Positions 40,163 through 48,947 of a stretch of 64,000 nucleotides of DNA are shown in pieces. The translations under genes were made by a program, and so were the position numbers. The stretch comes from Pelagibius sp050330205 (GTDB lineage: Bacteria; Pseudomonadota; Alphaproteobacteria; Kiloniellales; Kiloniellaceae): assembly GCA_050330205.1 (NCBI GenBank), contig JBHJOA010000007.1, positions 75,190-139,189 of the forward strand, in the 5' to 3' direction. The first letter of the stretch is position 1. The number at the start of each line of letters is the position of its first letter. Below the pieces are notes generated by a model that was not told the origin of the DNA, did no database searches, and was given only the letters and a program-made list of their open reading frames with translations.

Positions 40163-41335
40163 TCAGGCAGCGACGAACTTGTCGCTGTATTCGGCGCGGA
40201 TCTCGGTGTACCAGGGCTCCGACGGCGGCCACCACCACAGCCGGTCGAGGGCATCGCCCGGATAGGCCTCGCTGAAGGCCTTCTTGCTGTCTTCCGACAG
40301 GTAGTTCTCGGCACCCACGGAGACCGGGTTGTAGCCGGTCTCGTTGGCGATCAGGCCGTTCACCTCGGGATCGTAGACGTAGTTGATGTACTCGTAGATC
40401 TCGTCGATGTTCTTGGCACCGACCGGGATCGAGAGGCCGTCGAGCCACGTCAGGGCACCTTCCTGCGGCGCCATGTAGGTGACCGGATTGCCTTCCTTCT
40501 TGAGCCGCAGCGGCGGGCCGTCCCAGGTCTGGCCGAGCACCACGTCGTTCTGCATGAAGCCGTTGATCTGCGCGTCGGCGTCATTCCAGAACTGCTTCAG
40601 CCAGGGCTTGTGCTCGACCGCGAACTTGGTGACCTGGTCCCAGATCCGCCGCATGTTCGCCTCGTCCTTGTAGGCGTCGAGCATGCGGTTCGACGGCACC
40701 TGTCCGCTGGCGTCGAGGTAGAGGCCGATGCCCAGCATCATGGAGTGCGGGCGGCCCATCACCTTGCCCTTCATTTCCGGCGTCCAGAGATCGCCGTAGG
40801 ACAGGTTGGCGTAGTCCCGCTGCCACTTGTCGGTGCGCCAGGCCAGGGCCTCGGTGCCCCAGTGGTAGGGCAGGTGGTGGTTGCCGCCGTCCCAGGTCCA
40901 GCCGTCGGTCGAACCCTTCAGCAGGCCCGGCACGACGTTGGAGGTATCGACGCGGTTCATGTCGAAGGGCTGCAGCAGGCCCAGCGGCTGCCACTCGCCG
41001 GCGCGGTCGACGGTCGGGCCGACCAGGTCGAAGCCGCGGCCCTTGGTGGCGCGCATCTTGTTCAGCAGCTCCTCGTTGGAGCCGTAGGGTGTGTGCTTGA
41101 TGACGATGCCGGTCTTCTTCTCGAAGCCGTCCAGGAAGGACTTCGGCAGATAGTCCGACCAGTTCATGACCACCAGTTCGCCCGAGGAGGCGAGAACCCT
41201 CCGGCTGACGATGGCGGGCGCCACGGCGACGATGGCGCCGCCGGCCGCGGCCTGCTTCAGCAGGGTGCGGCGCGAGAAATCGCGCACCGCGCGGTGCGTC
41301 TTCTCGCTGGATGTTGGCTTTCCAGTCCTCTTCAC
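40163..41335 (-). CDS. potD: Polyamine-type ABC transporter substrate-binding protein
   Basis: 390-residue periplasmic binding protein with a twin-arginine signal (FSRRTLLKQAAAGGAIVAVAPAIV) and the PotD-like mature start ELVVMNWSDYLPKSFLDGFEKKTG. Later parts (NGFMQNDVVLGQTWDG, WLDGLSIPVGAKNIDEIYEYINYVYDPEV) match the spermidine/putrescine family. Start GTG 41335 follows GGGGAGAA. A Tat signal on this class is known in alphaproteobacteria. Substrate could be putrescine, spermidine or another amine. Confidence 0.92.
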   Translation of the reverse strand: MKRTGKPTSSEKTHRAVRDFSRRTLLKQAAAGGAIVAVAPAIVSRRVLASSGELVVMNWSDYLPKSFLDGFEKKTGIVIKHTPYGSNEELLNKMRATKGRGFDLVGPTVDRAGEWQPLGLLQPFDMNRVDTSNVVPGLLKGSTDGWTWDGGNHHLPYHWGTEALAWRTDKWQRDYANLSYGDLWTPEMKGKVMGRPHSMMLGIGLYLDASGQVPSNRMLDAYKDEANMRRIWDQVTKFAVEHKPWLKQFWNDADAQINGFMQNDVVLGQTWDGPPLRLKKEGNPVTYMAPQEGALTWLDGLSIPVGAKNIDEIYEYINYVYDPEVNGLIANETGYNPVSVGAENYLSEDSKKAFSEAYPGDALDRLWWWPPSEPWYTEIRAEYSDKFVAA

Positions 41336-41486
41336 GCTAGTTCTCCCCAAGACGTTGACGTGTCTTCGTGGGGTCGGCGGCTGCCGCCCCTTCCCGGTAG
41401 CATTATTATCTCTTCCAGGCGTTCCAGCCTGCCGTTGAATCTGGCAGTGGCTTCCAAAGCAAGTCAAGGCCAACTCCGTACAGTGG

Positions 41487-41873
41487 ATGGTGCCAGCCGT
41501 GCACGAACAGGGACCCTCGCGACATCTTCGAAACTGGCTGTTCGCCTGCCCGTTGCTGGCCTTGGCCGCCTGGCCGGCCGGCGCGGAGCCGCGCGGAGTC
41601 ACCCGCGTGGTCTATGAATTTGCTGTTACAAGCTACTGCGGCAGCCTGGACGAGGCGGTGGAGCGCGGCTACCGCGCCGAGGTCGCCGCGGCGATCGCCC
41701 GCGCCGGGCTCGATGCCGAAACGGCGCGCCGCCAGCGCATCCAGGGCTGGATCGAGGCCGAACGGGAGTGGCGCAACCGCGGCCTCGGCGGCAATCGGGC
41801 CTGGTGCGCCGCCGAAGGGGCCGCCGCCGCCCGCCACTTCCGGGCGATCGCCGAGGGCAGGCGGCAACCCTGA
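41487..41873 (+). CDS. Small exported protein of unknown function
   Basis: 128-residue protein with a signal peptide (HLRNWLFACPLLALAAWPAGAEP) and a helical mature part containing two cysteines (VTSYCGSLDEAVERGYRAEVAAAIARAGLDAETARRQRIQGWIEAEREWRNRG and AWCAAEGAAAARHF). No family recognised. It is divergent from potD. An in-frame GTG at 41499 is an alternative start. Confidence 0.72.
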   Translation: MVPAVHEQGPSRHLRNWLFACPLLALAAWPAGAEPRGVTRVVYEFAVTSYCGSLDEAVERGYRAEVAAAIARAGLDAETARRQRIQGWIEAEREWRNRGLGGNRAWCAAEGAAAARHFRAIAEGRRQP

Positions 41874-42010
41874 AAGGGCCGACCGGTGGGGCTTGAGGCG
41901 GCGCCGGGCGCCGCTTACTGTGGCGCCTTCGGCCCGCCCGGTCCTCGATCCGGGACCCCGTGGAGGGGCGGGCAGGGGCAGTCAGGGAGGCCGCCGGGCG
42001 CGGTTCACTT

Positions 42011-43504
42011 TTGCGCGATTTCATCTTTCCCGTCCGCCACGACGGCGATCTCGGCCTCCAGGCCCAACTGCGCCGCCAGTTGATCGACGCCATCCTCGAC
42101 GGCCGCCTGTCGGGCAGCGACCCGCTGCCGTCCTGCCGCCGGCTCGCCCATTCGCTGGGGGTGTCGCGCAATACCGTGGTGCTGGCCTACCAGGCGCTCG
42201 CCGACGAGGGCCTGCTGATCTCGCGCGAGCGCATCGGCTATTTCGTGAACGCCGACATGGTGTTCCAGCAGGCCGGCGGCCAGACGGGCGGGCAGGTCAG
42301 CCTGCCCGAGCCGGCGGGCGGCCCGGCCGTCGACTGGTTCTCCCGCCTGCGGCTGCGGCCCTCGGAGCAGCACCACCTGACCAAGCCGCGCAACTGGCGG
42401 CGCTACCCCTTTCCCTTCATCTACGGGCAGCCCGACCCCAAGCTGTTCCCGGTGTCGACCTGGCGCATGTGCTCGCGCGAGGCGCTTGGCGTCGAGGCGA
42501 TCCAGACCTGGACCGAGGATAACTTCAACGACGACGACCCGCGCCTCATCGAGGAGATCCGCACGCGGGTGCTGCCGCGCCGCGGCATCAAGGCGCAGCC
42601 GGCGGAGATCCTGGTCACCCTCGGCGCCCAGAACGCCCTCTACCTGATCGCCGAGCTGCTGGCCGGCCCCGGCAAGGTGCTGGCGGTGGAGAACCCCGGC
42701 TACGTCGACGTGCGCAACATCTTCAGCCTGCAGGGCACCGAGCTGCGCCCGATCCCGGTCGACGCCGACGGCATGGTGGTGGACGAGCGCCTGGAGGGCT
42801 GCGCCTGCGCCTACGTGACTCCCAGCCACCAGTCGCCGACCACGGTGACGCTGCCGCTGGAGCGCCGCATGGCGCTGCTCGAGCGTGCCCAGCGCGGCGA
42901 TTTCCTCATCGTCGAGGACGATTACGAGGCCGAGTCCAACTTCCTGCACGCGCCGACCACGGCCTTGAAGGCCATGGACCGCAGCGGCCGCGTCATCTAC
43001 ATCGGCAGCTTCTCGAAGTACCTCGGCCCCGGCCTGCGCATGGGCTACATGGTGGGCGCCGCCGAGTTCATCCACGAGGCGCGCATGCTGCGCCGCCTGA
43101 TGCTGCGCCACCCCGCGACCAACAACCAGCGCACCCTGGCGCTGTTCATCGCCGGCGGCCACTACGACGCCCTGGTGCACCGCCTGCAGCGCGACTTCCG
43201 CACCCGCTGGGAGACCATGGGCGAGGCCCTGGAGCGCCAGCTGCCGCAGTTCCGGCGGCGGCCGTCCTGCGGCGGCACGTCGTTCTGGCTGGAGGGGCCG
43301 AGGAGCCTCGACACCGACATCCTGGCCCGCGAGGCGCTCGGCGAGGGCATCGTCATCGAGCCGGGCTCGGCACACTTCCTGTCGCCCAAGCCGCCGCGCA
43401 ACTTCATGCGTCTCGGCTTTTCCTCGATCGAACCGGAACACATCGGCCCCGGCCTGGAGGCGCTCAGCCGCCTGGTCGCCCGCACCATGCAGCAGGCGCG
43501 CTGA
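42011..43504 (+). CDS. MocR-family transcriptional regulator (GntR HTH plus aminotransferase domain)
   Basis: About 497 residues. A winged HTH of GntR type (residues 10-75: LQAQLRRQLIDAILDGRLSGSDPLPSCRRLAHSLGVSRNTVVLAYQALADEGLL) is joined by a linker to a fold-I aminotransferase domain with the PLP lysine in IGSFSKYLGPGLRMGYMVG. The class senses PLP adducts of amines or amino acids. The nearby divergent polyamine transporter is a plausible target. No ATG fits: TTG 42011 gives the family start LRDFIFPVRHDG, and GTG 41960 is open upstream. Confidence 0.9.
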   Translation: MRDFIFPVRHDGDLGLQAQLRRQLIDAILDGRLSGSDPLPSCRRLAHSLGVSRNTVVLAYQALADEGLLISRERIGYFVNADMVFQQAGGQTGGQVSLPEPAGGPAVDWFSRLRLRPSEQHHLTKPRNWRRYPFPFIYGQPDPKLFPVSTWRMCSREALGVEAIQTWTEDNFNDDDPRLIEEIRTRVLPRRGIKAQPAEILVTLGAQNALYLIAELLAGPGKVLAVENPGYVDVRNIFSLQGTELRPIPVDADGMVVDERLEGCACAYVTPSHQSPTTVTLPLERRMALLERAQRGDFLIVEDDYEAESNFLHAPTTALKAMDRSGRVIYIGSFSKYLGPGLRMGYMVGAAEFIHEARMLRRLMLRHPATNNQRTLALFIAGGHYDALVHRLQRDFRTRWETMGEALERQLPQFRRRPSCGGTSFWLEGPRSLDTDILAREALGEGIVIEPGSAHFLSPKPPRNFMRLGFSSIEPEHIGPGLEALSRLVARTMQQAR

Positions 43505-43568
43505 CGGAACAGCCAAGGACGGGAAGGCCGGTATGGCGTGCCTGGCGGCGCAAGCGGTCGGACGCCTC

Positions 43569-43704
43569 GTCCTTCGAGACAGCCGCTACGCGGCTTCCTC
43601 AGGATGAGGCTTGAGATTAAAGGGCCGGTCTTCCCGCTGCTATTACAACAACAACTTCCTCATTCTGAGGAGCCTTGCGCAGCGAGGCGTCTCGAAGAAT
43701 GAGG
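43569..43704. repeat. Dispersed palindromic repeat, type B, copy 2
   Basis: CCTTCGAGACAG...GGCTTCCTCAGGATGAGG and an inverted CTCATTCTGAGGAGCC...GGCGTCTCGAAG flank an AT-rich centre (TATTACAACAACAACTT). Same family as 32274-32360. It occupies most of the 218-bp gap between two convergent genes and may serve as a shared terminator. Confidence 0.85.
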
Positions 43705-43722
43705 ACCGGCGCGCCGCCGCCC

Positions 43723-44265
43723 TCAGGCGGTCATCACGCGATCGATCTGACCCTGGTCGAGGGTGTCCATGTTGCCGTTGATGATCGACGAGGCCATGTC
43801 GACGAAGCTGTGCAGCTTGCGGGTGACGCCCGCGACACCGCTCTCCAGGGCCGCCGGGTCGCCGGCCTCGACCAAGGCGCCGATCCGCGGCAGGGCCTCC
43901 AGCACAAGGCGGTCCATCTGCGCGATGGTGGCGTCGAAGGCCTGGCGGAAGTTCTCCGGCGCGTTCTCATAAGCGTGGATGGCCAGCTCGGCATCGGAAA
44001 AGCAGCTGTCGCGGAAATGGGCGGCATAGCTCTTCGGGCGCCACTCGGCGGCATCGGCGAAGCACTCGGGCATCGCGGGAACCATCTCGAGCAGCATGAT
44101 GATCTCGTTGAAATGGTTCAGGTAATCGGTCGCCAGCAGGGTGTTGCGGTTGATGTTCTTGCCGCGCACCAGCAGCCGGTAAGTGCCGGTGTAGCCGCCG
44201 CGCCGCCGCGGCGACGGCACCGCGTTCTCGGCGGTCGTCTGGAGCTGCACTGACGATGACACCAT
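43723..44265 (-). CDS. Conserved-looking cytoplasmic protein of unknown function
   Basis: 180-residue, mostly helical, soluble protein without signal or membrane segment. Notable stretches: GTYRLLVRGKNINRNTLLATDYLNHFNEIIMLLEM and SCFSDAELAIHAYENAPENFRQAFDATIAQMDRLV. No family recognised. ATG 44265 chosen; an in-frame GTG at 44313 is possible. It stands alone between a repeat and the SET-domain gene on the same strand. Confidence 0.75.
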   Translation of the reverse strand: MVSSSVQLQTTAENAVPSPRRRGGYTGTYRLLVRGKNINRNTLLATDYLNHFNEIIMLLEMVPAMPECFADAAEWRPKSYAAHFRDSCFSDAELAIHAYENAPENFRQAFDATIAQMDRLVLEALPRIGALVEAGDPAALESGVAGVTRKLHSFVDMASSIINGNMDTLDQGQIDRVMTA

Positions 44266-44436
44266 GGGTTGAGACCTGCCCCCGGCTTCCGGAATTCGGG
44301 TATCTGCCTGCACGAAGGGTCCATTGAAGCAGCCGGGTCTTTAATTTTCCTTTCCAAGAAGGAAATTGCACCGCCTGTCGCCGCTTCGCCGCGCTGTCGT
44401 GGCCGACTGTCCGGCTTTTACTTCAAATTTGAGAGA

Positions 44437-44832
44437 TCAGATTATGAAGCTGTCGCCCGAATACTCGGAGATATTGGTATAGTACAGGGTGATTTCCTCG
44501 TCCGGCGCGATATCGCGCTGTGCCTCGAGCGTGGCCCAGAGGCCGATGGCGTCGCTCGACCAGCGCACGAGGGCGTTGGGATGCTCTGCATGGTTGCAGA
44601 AGGTGAGGCTGCCGAAAGCAAAGAGGCCGTCGTGGGCGCCTGTCCCGGAATCCGCACCGAAGGTCTGCGGATCGACGAAGAGGTAGGCGAAGAGGGCGCT
44701 GTCGTCGACCAGGGCGCGCTCGGCGGCCGGCAGCCGCACGGCGGGCGCCCGCTCGATGATCGTCCCTGCGGCAATGGGCCGGCTCGCCACCAGACCGCGG
44801 CCTTTGCCCGCTATCCTCTCTAGTCTGAACAT
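44437..44832 (-). CDS. SET-domain protein (putative lysine methyltransferase)
   Basis: 131 residues comprising a single SET domain: GKGRGLVASRPIAAGTIIERAP at the start, GSLTFCNHAEHPNALVRW (the N-H-x-x-x-x-N SAM/lysine-channel motif) and APDEEITLYYTNISEYSGD. ATG 44832 follows GGGGAG by 8 nt. Small stand-alone bacterial SET proteins exist in several phyla; their targets are largely unknown. The final residues lack the post-SET Cys-rich extension. Confidence 0.85.
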   Translation of the reverse strand: MFRLERIAGKGRGLVASRPIAAGTIIERAPAVRLPAAERALVDDSALFAYLFVDPQTFGADSGTGAHDGLFAFGSLTFCNHAEHPNALVRWSSDAIGLWATLEAQRDIAPDEEITLYYTNISEYSGDSFII

Positions 44833-44954
44833 GCCCCGCGCTCCCCACTGGTGCCGCGACACTCATGGTCGCAGGCGCGGCGCGGATTGCAAGGCGGACC
44901 CGGAGCAGGGCGGCAGGCGGCCGTTCGCCCCTCAAAAGGAGATTGGGCGCGGGA

Positions 44955-45182
44955 TCAGGCGTGGTCGCCGGTGGCGGCGTTCAGGGCCTGCAGGGTCATG
45001 CGGGCGATGTCGTCGCGGGTCAGTCCGCGCTCGGCGAGCTGATCGTCGGAGAGGCTGGCAAGCTCGCGGTAGACGCGCTCGGCTTCCTGAGCGCCCCGGA
45101 AGGCGGCGGCGAAGCCGGCGAAGAAGCGGCCGAGGCTGTCGAGGACATGGAGGCCGGAAGCGTGTGTTGCAGGTGCAAACAT
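44955..45182 (-). CDS. DUF1127 protein
   Basis: 75-residue protein with a C-terminal DUF1127 motif (YRELASLSDDQLAERGLTRDDIARM). These small Arg-rich proteins in alphaproteobacteria affect RNA metabolism or stress adaptation. ATG 45182 is preceded by a well-formed promoter at 45239-45266. A longer DUF1127 protein is encoded at 60411. Confidence 0.85.
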   Translation of the reverse strand: MFAPATHASGLHVLDSLGRFFAGFAAAFRGAQEAERVYRELASLSDDQLAERGLTRDDIARMTLQALNAATGDHA

Positions 45183-45238
45183 CGGAATACCTTTCACGGG
45201 CAAACGTTGGTGTACGTCTCTAGAAGCCGATGAAATAT

Positions 45239-45266
45239 ATATTAAATCTGTGGTATACCAGTTCAA
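45239..45266 (-). promoter_or_regulatory. Promoter of the DUF1127 gene with internal palindrome
   Basis: On the minus strand TTGAAC (45266-45261), 16-bp spacer and TAATAT (45244-45239). The spacer contains the perfect palindrome TGGTATACCA (45251-45260), a form known as an operator for GntR regulators of the FCD/FadR group. The 5' leader would be about 50 nt. Confidence 0.6.
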
Positions 45267-45458
45267 GACAAAAATGCTGCACTGCACTAAGAAATCCGCA
45301 TGGCTGACATACCAGCGTTGCATGACGGTGCCGGCCGGTGCGGCCGCCGCCGACCCCTTGCGGCCCGCGTGGCCTCTCAAGTAGGCTCCGCGGCACTTTG
45401 CCGGGCCTCTCGGGTCCGACTCCTTTCCGCAAACGTCACTACAGGTGAGATCGACGCG

Positions 45459-46328
45459 ATGACCAAGCTTGCCTTCCTCGGCCTCGGCGTCATGGGCTTC
45501 CCCATGGCCGGACACCTGGCCGCCGCCGGCCACGACGTCACCGTCTACAACCGCACCGCCGCCAAGGCCGACGCCTGGGTGGCCCGGCACGGCGGCGCCG
45601 CTGCCAAAACGCCGAAGGCCGCGGCCGAAGGCGCCGAGATGGTGTTCTCCTGCGTCGGCAACGACGACGACCTGCGCAGCGTGATCCTGGGCGAGGCAGG
45701 GGCCTTTGCCGGCATGGCTAAAGGCAGCATCCTGGTCGACAACACCACCGCCTCGGCCGAGGTGGCGCGCGAGCTGGCGGCGGCCGGCAAGAAGCAGGGC
45801 ATCGACTTTATCGACGCGCCGGTCTCCGGCGGCCAGGCCGGCGCCGAGAACGGCGCCCTCACGGTGATGTGCGGCGGCGACGCCAAGGCCTTCGCGCGCG
45901 CGCAGCCGGTGATCGACGCCTTCGCCAAGGCGGTCACCCTCATGGGCCCGTCAGGGGCCGGCCAGCTCACCAAGATGGTCAACCAGATCTGCATCGCCGG
46001 CCTGCTGCAGGGCCTCGCCGAGGGCATGAACTTCGGCCTCAAGGCCGGCCTCGACATGGACAAGGTGATCGAGGTCATCGGCAAGGGCGCGGCGCAGTCC
46101 TGGCAGATGGACAACCGCGGCCAGACCATGTGCCGCGGCGAGTTCGAGTTCGGCTTCGCCGTCGACTGGATGCGCAAGGATCTCGGCATCTGCCTCGCCG
46201 AGTCCAAGAACAACGGCGCCCGCCTGCCGGTCGCCGCCCTGGTCGACCAGTTCTACGGCCAGGTCCAGGCCCGCGGCGGCAACCGCTGGGACACCTCCAG
46301 CCTCATGCACCTGCTGGCCAACGACTGA
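45459..46328 (+). CDS. 3-hydroxyisobutyrate dehydrogenase-family reductase
   Basis: 289-residue beta-hydroxyacid dehydrogenase: NAD(P) motif FLGLGVMGFPMAGHLAAAGHDVTVYNR, substrate motif DAPVSGGQAGAENGALTVMCGG, catalytic lysine region GPSGAGQLTKMVNQI, and a C-terminal helical domain. It may act on 3-hydroxyisobutyrate, tartronate semialdehyde or a related semialdehyde. ATG 45459 follows AGGTGAG. It is divergent from the DUF1127 gene and may share the palindromic operator. Confidence 0.92.
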   Translation: MTKLAFLGLGVMGFPMAGHLAAAGHDVTVYNRTAAKADAWVARHGGAAAKTPKAAAEGAEMVFSCVGNDDDLRSVILGEAGAFAGMAKGSILVDNTTASAEVARELAAAGKKQGIDFIDAPVSGGQAGAENGALTVMCGGDAKAFARAQPVIDAFAKAVTLMGPSGAGQLTKMVNQICIAGLLQGLAEGMNFGLKAGLDMDKVIEVIGKGAAQSWQMDNRGQTMCRGEFEFGFAVDWMRKDLGICLAESKNNGARLPVAALVDQFYGQVQARGGNRWDTSSLMHLLAND

Positions 46329-46388
46329 GGGGCGGAGGCCAGCGGTCTACAGTGCCGTCGCAGGGAACTCTGGCATCGGCAGCCTGCG

Positions 46389-46534
46389 TCCTTCGAGACG
46401 CGCGCCCGGGCCAGCGCCCGGTCGCGCTCCTCAGGATGAGGTATATCTCTGATGGCACAAAGAAACGTCCTCATGGTGAGGAGCGCCGCAGGCGCGTCTC
46501 GAACCATGAGGAGCCCCGAAGGGGCGTCTCGAAG
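46389..46534. repeat. Dispersed palindromic repeat, type B, copy 3
   Basis: CCTTCGAGACGCG...GCTCCTCAGGATGAGG, then CTCATGGTGAGGAGCGCCGCAGG-type arm, then an extra half unit (CATGAGGAGCCCCGAAGGGGCGTCTCGAAG). It accounts for half of the 312-bp gap 46329-46640. The remainder shows nothing but the upstream region of the DUF2938 gene. Confidence 0.85.
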
Positions 46535-46640
46535 TACGCGCGGCAGCGATCCAATACTCCGGCCACACGCGGTACCAGATCACCGTGCGGCGGCGTGTCG
46601 AGTTCGCATAGGATTGCGCCCAAAGCGGTGAGGGGACTCC

Positions 46641-47132
46641 ATGTCATCTGAGGGCTTCGTCCTGCAGGCCTGCGTCGCCGGTGTCTTCGCCACCGTCGTG
46701 CTCGACCTCTGGCAGCGCCTGCTGCACGCCGCCGTCGGCATCCCTCCGGCCAACTGGGCCTTCATCGGGCGCTGGTTCGCCTATCTCCCGAGCGGCCGCT
46801 TCGTGCACCGGCCGATCGCGGCAACATCAGCCGTGCCTGGCGAACTCGCCCTCGGCTGGGCGCTCCACTACTTGATCGGCATCGCCTACGGCTTCGCCTA
46901 TCTCGGGCTCATGGTCTATGGGCTCGACCGGCCGCCGAGTCTGCTGAACGGTGTCGCGTTCGGCGCCGCCTCGGTCGTGATCCCGTGGTTCATCCTGCAG
47001 CCAGGCCTCGGCATCGGCGTGATGGGCCGCCTCGCCCCGGACCCGCGCGTGCCGATGCTGAACGCGCTCGCGTCGCACGGTCTCTACGGGGCGGCGCTCT
47101 ATGTGGGAGTGAGGTTAGCGACTGCCGCCTAA
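46641..47132 (+). CDS. DUF2938 family membrane protein
   Basis: 163-residue integral membrane protein with about four helices. The family pattern is seen in GVFATVVLDLWQRLLHAAVGIPPANWAFIGRW, HYLIGIAYGFAYLGLMVYG and PWFILQPGLGIGVMGRLAPDP. Function unknown. Its end overlaps the convergent gene at 47129 by 4 nt. Confidence 0.88.
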   Translation: MSSEGFVLQACVAGVFATVVLDLWQRLLHAAVGIPPANWAFIGRWFAYLPSGRFVHRPIAATSAVPGELALGWALHYLIGIAYGFAYLGLMVYGLDRPPSLLNGVAFGAASVVIPWFILQPGLGIGVMGRLAPDPRVPMLNALASHGLYGAALYVGVRLATAA

Positions 47133-47977
47133 AGAGCCACCCCACCGCAGGGTGTCATCTGTAGCCCGCCTACTGCTGATCGCCACCATTCTTCGTCCGG
47201 GCGCTCTGCAGCGGCGTGCTGCGTAACAGCCCGCAGAATCACCGCTTCATAGAGGCGGCTGTAAAAGTCCTGATTGGCTCCCCAGCATTCCTTCAAGGTG
47301 TCGTAAATAGAATGGTCGCGAGGCGCACGAAACGCATCGGACGAACGTTCAAAGAAGTGGAAGAGCGGGTCGCGCAGCGGGCGCGGCAGGCAAGTTAGAT
47401 CGTCATAGAAGCCCGAGTGCCACCGTATGCTCCCCAGCGTCGAGGCAAGATCGAAGTAGCGAGTGAGGGCATCGCGGAAGCATTTGGCTTCAATCGACGA
47501 AATCGCTGTTTCTACGGTCCGGAGATGTTGCGGGTGCTGCCAAGCATACAGGTCCGCGATAAGCCGCGATTGAAAGGCAAGCACATGGATTTCGCTGAGC
47601 CGAACCGAGCCGGCATGCGTTTCCGACATCAGGGCAATCCATGGAGACACCAGCATCCCGTCAACGTCAGAAGTCGGCCATACCTGTCTTGCCCTTCCGT
47701 TCGGCGCCACCCAGTGCGCCAAGTGCAGCACAACTGTCACGTCTTCCTCGACAGCGCCCTGAGCCCGCAACCGCCTGAGCGCTTCTTCCAGCGCTGCCTG
47801 CGTCGCCGCCACTTCCGTATACTGCCGGTATTTCTCAGGCGGGTAGGAGTGCCCGCTATCCAGACTCCTGAGCTCATAATCGTCAGCCTGCACAGCGCCT
47901 CCCACCGAGGCCGCCATCCCCACAGCCGTTGCCAGGGCAATCAGCCACAGAACCGGACGCCGAGATACTTCAGCCAC
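47129..47977 (-). CDS. Exported protein of unknown function
   Basis: 282-residue protein with a signal sequence (VLWLIALATAVGMAASVGGAVQAD). The mature part has no recognised domain: YPPEKYRQYTEVAATQAALEEALRRLRAQ, VDGMLVSPWIALMSETHAGSVRLSEIHVLAFQSRLIADLY and a Trp-rich end. It starts with GTG 47977, overlapping mazG by 8 nt. GC content is slightly lower than that of the neighbours, which may indicate recent acquisition. Confidence 0.75.
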   Translation of the reverse strand: MAEVSRRPVLWLIALATAVGMAASVGGAVQADDYELRSLDSGHSYPPEKYRQYTEVAATQAALEEALRRLRAQGAVEEDVTVVLHLAHWVAPNGRARQVWPTSDVDGMLVSPWIALMSETHAGSVRLSEIHVLAFQSRLIADLYAWQHPQHLRTVETAISSIEAKCFRDALTRYFDLASTLGSIRWHSGFYDDLTCLPRPLRDPLFHFFERSSDAFRAPRDHSIYDTLKECWGANQDFYSRLYEAVILRAVTQHAAAERPDEEWWRSAVGGLQMTPCGGVAL

Positions 47978-48845
47978 CGCGCTCGGCGCGCTTGGCGGCC
48001 TGCCACTGCGCTTCCAGCGCCTCCAGGCTCTGCGCCGCAGCGGTCTCGCCGGCGGCGGCCAGGGCCGCCTCCATGGCGCGGAAGCGGCGTTCGAACTTCA
48101 GGTTGGCGCGCCTCAGCGCGGTTTCGGGATCGACCTTCAGGTGGCGCGCCAGGTTGACGGCGACGAACAGCAGGTCGCCGACCTCGTCCTCCAGGCGGTC
48201 GGGCGCGCCTCCGAGCCCGATCTCCTCGCGGATCTCGGCGATCTCCTCCTCGAGCTTGTCGAAAACCTGCTCGGCCTCCGGCCAGTCGAAGCCGACCCGC
48301 GCGGCGCGCTGCTGCAGCTTCTCGGCGCGCAACAGGGCGGGCAGGGCGGCGGTCACTCCGTCGAGGGCGCTCGGCGGCGCGCCGCCGGCGCCGTTCTCCC
48401 GCGCCGCCTTGGCCGCGCGCTCGGTCTCTTTCTGCGCCTCCCAGGTGACCTTCACGTCGTCGGCAGTGGCCGCGTCGTGGTCGGCGAAGACATGGGGATG
48501 GCGGCTGATCATCTTGTCGGCGATCGCCGCCGCCACGTCGGCGAAGGCGAAGTCGCCGGCCTCTTCGGCCATGCGCGCGTGGAACACCACCTGCAGCAGC
48601 AGGTCGCCCAGCTCGTCCTTCAGTGCCGCCATGTCGTTCTGCTCGATGGCGTCGGCGACCTCGTAAGCCTCCTCGATGGTGTAGGGGGCGATGGTCGAGA
48701 AGTCCTGCTCGAGGTCCCAGGGGCAGCCGCCCTCGGGGTCGCGCAGGCGCGCCATGACGGCGAGCAGGCGCTCGATATTGCGGGCGGCGGCAGCGGGAGC
48801 ACCGGGGGGCGAGTTGGGGGGCGAGTCGGGCGGGCTGTCGGTCAT
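47970..48845 (-). CDS. mazG: Nucleoside triphosphate pyrophosphohydrolase MazG
   Basis: About 291 residues with two MazG domains. The N-terminal one carries LRDPEGGCPWDLEQDFSTIAPYTIEEAYEVADAIE and DELGDLLLQVVFHARMAEE (E-x-x-E...E-x-x-D metal motif). The C-terminal one has KLEEEIAEIREEIG and DEVGDLLFVAVNLARHL. It hydrolyses NTPs to NMP and PPi, clearing aberrant nucleotides. ATG 48845 chosen; a GTG at 48854 would add 3 residues. The N-terminus carries an odd Pro/Ser-rich leader. Confidence 0.95.
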   Translation of the reverse strand: MTDSPPDSPPNSPPGAPAAAARNIERLLAVMARLRDPEGGCPWDLEQDFSTIAPYTIEEAYEVADAIEQNDMAALKDELGDLLLQVVFHARMAEEAGDFAFADVAAAIADKMISRHPHVFADHDAATADDVKVTWEAQKETERAAKAARENGAGGAPPSALDGVTAALPALLRAEKLQQRAARVGFDWPEAEQVFDKLEEEIAEIREEIGLGGAPDRLEDEVGDLLFVAVNLARHLKVDPETALRRANLKFERRFRAMEAALAAAGETAAAQSLEALEAQWQAAKRAERGG

Positions 48846-48947
48846 GGCGGCCACACTAGTGAAAGCGAAGGCGGACGGCCAGAGGCGAGGCGAAACTCAA
48901 CATTTCGATTAGCAATCCCCTAATGAATCTACTATATCCCTGGTTAT

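Noticed and set aside
41462..41467. TTGACT on the minus strand upstream of potD as a -35 box
   Set aside because: No acceptable -10 element is found at 16-18 bp; kept only as a hint.
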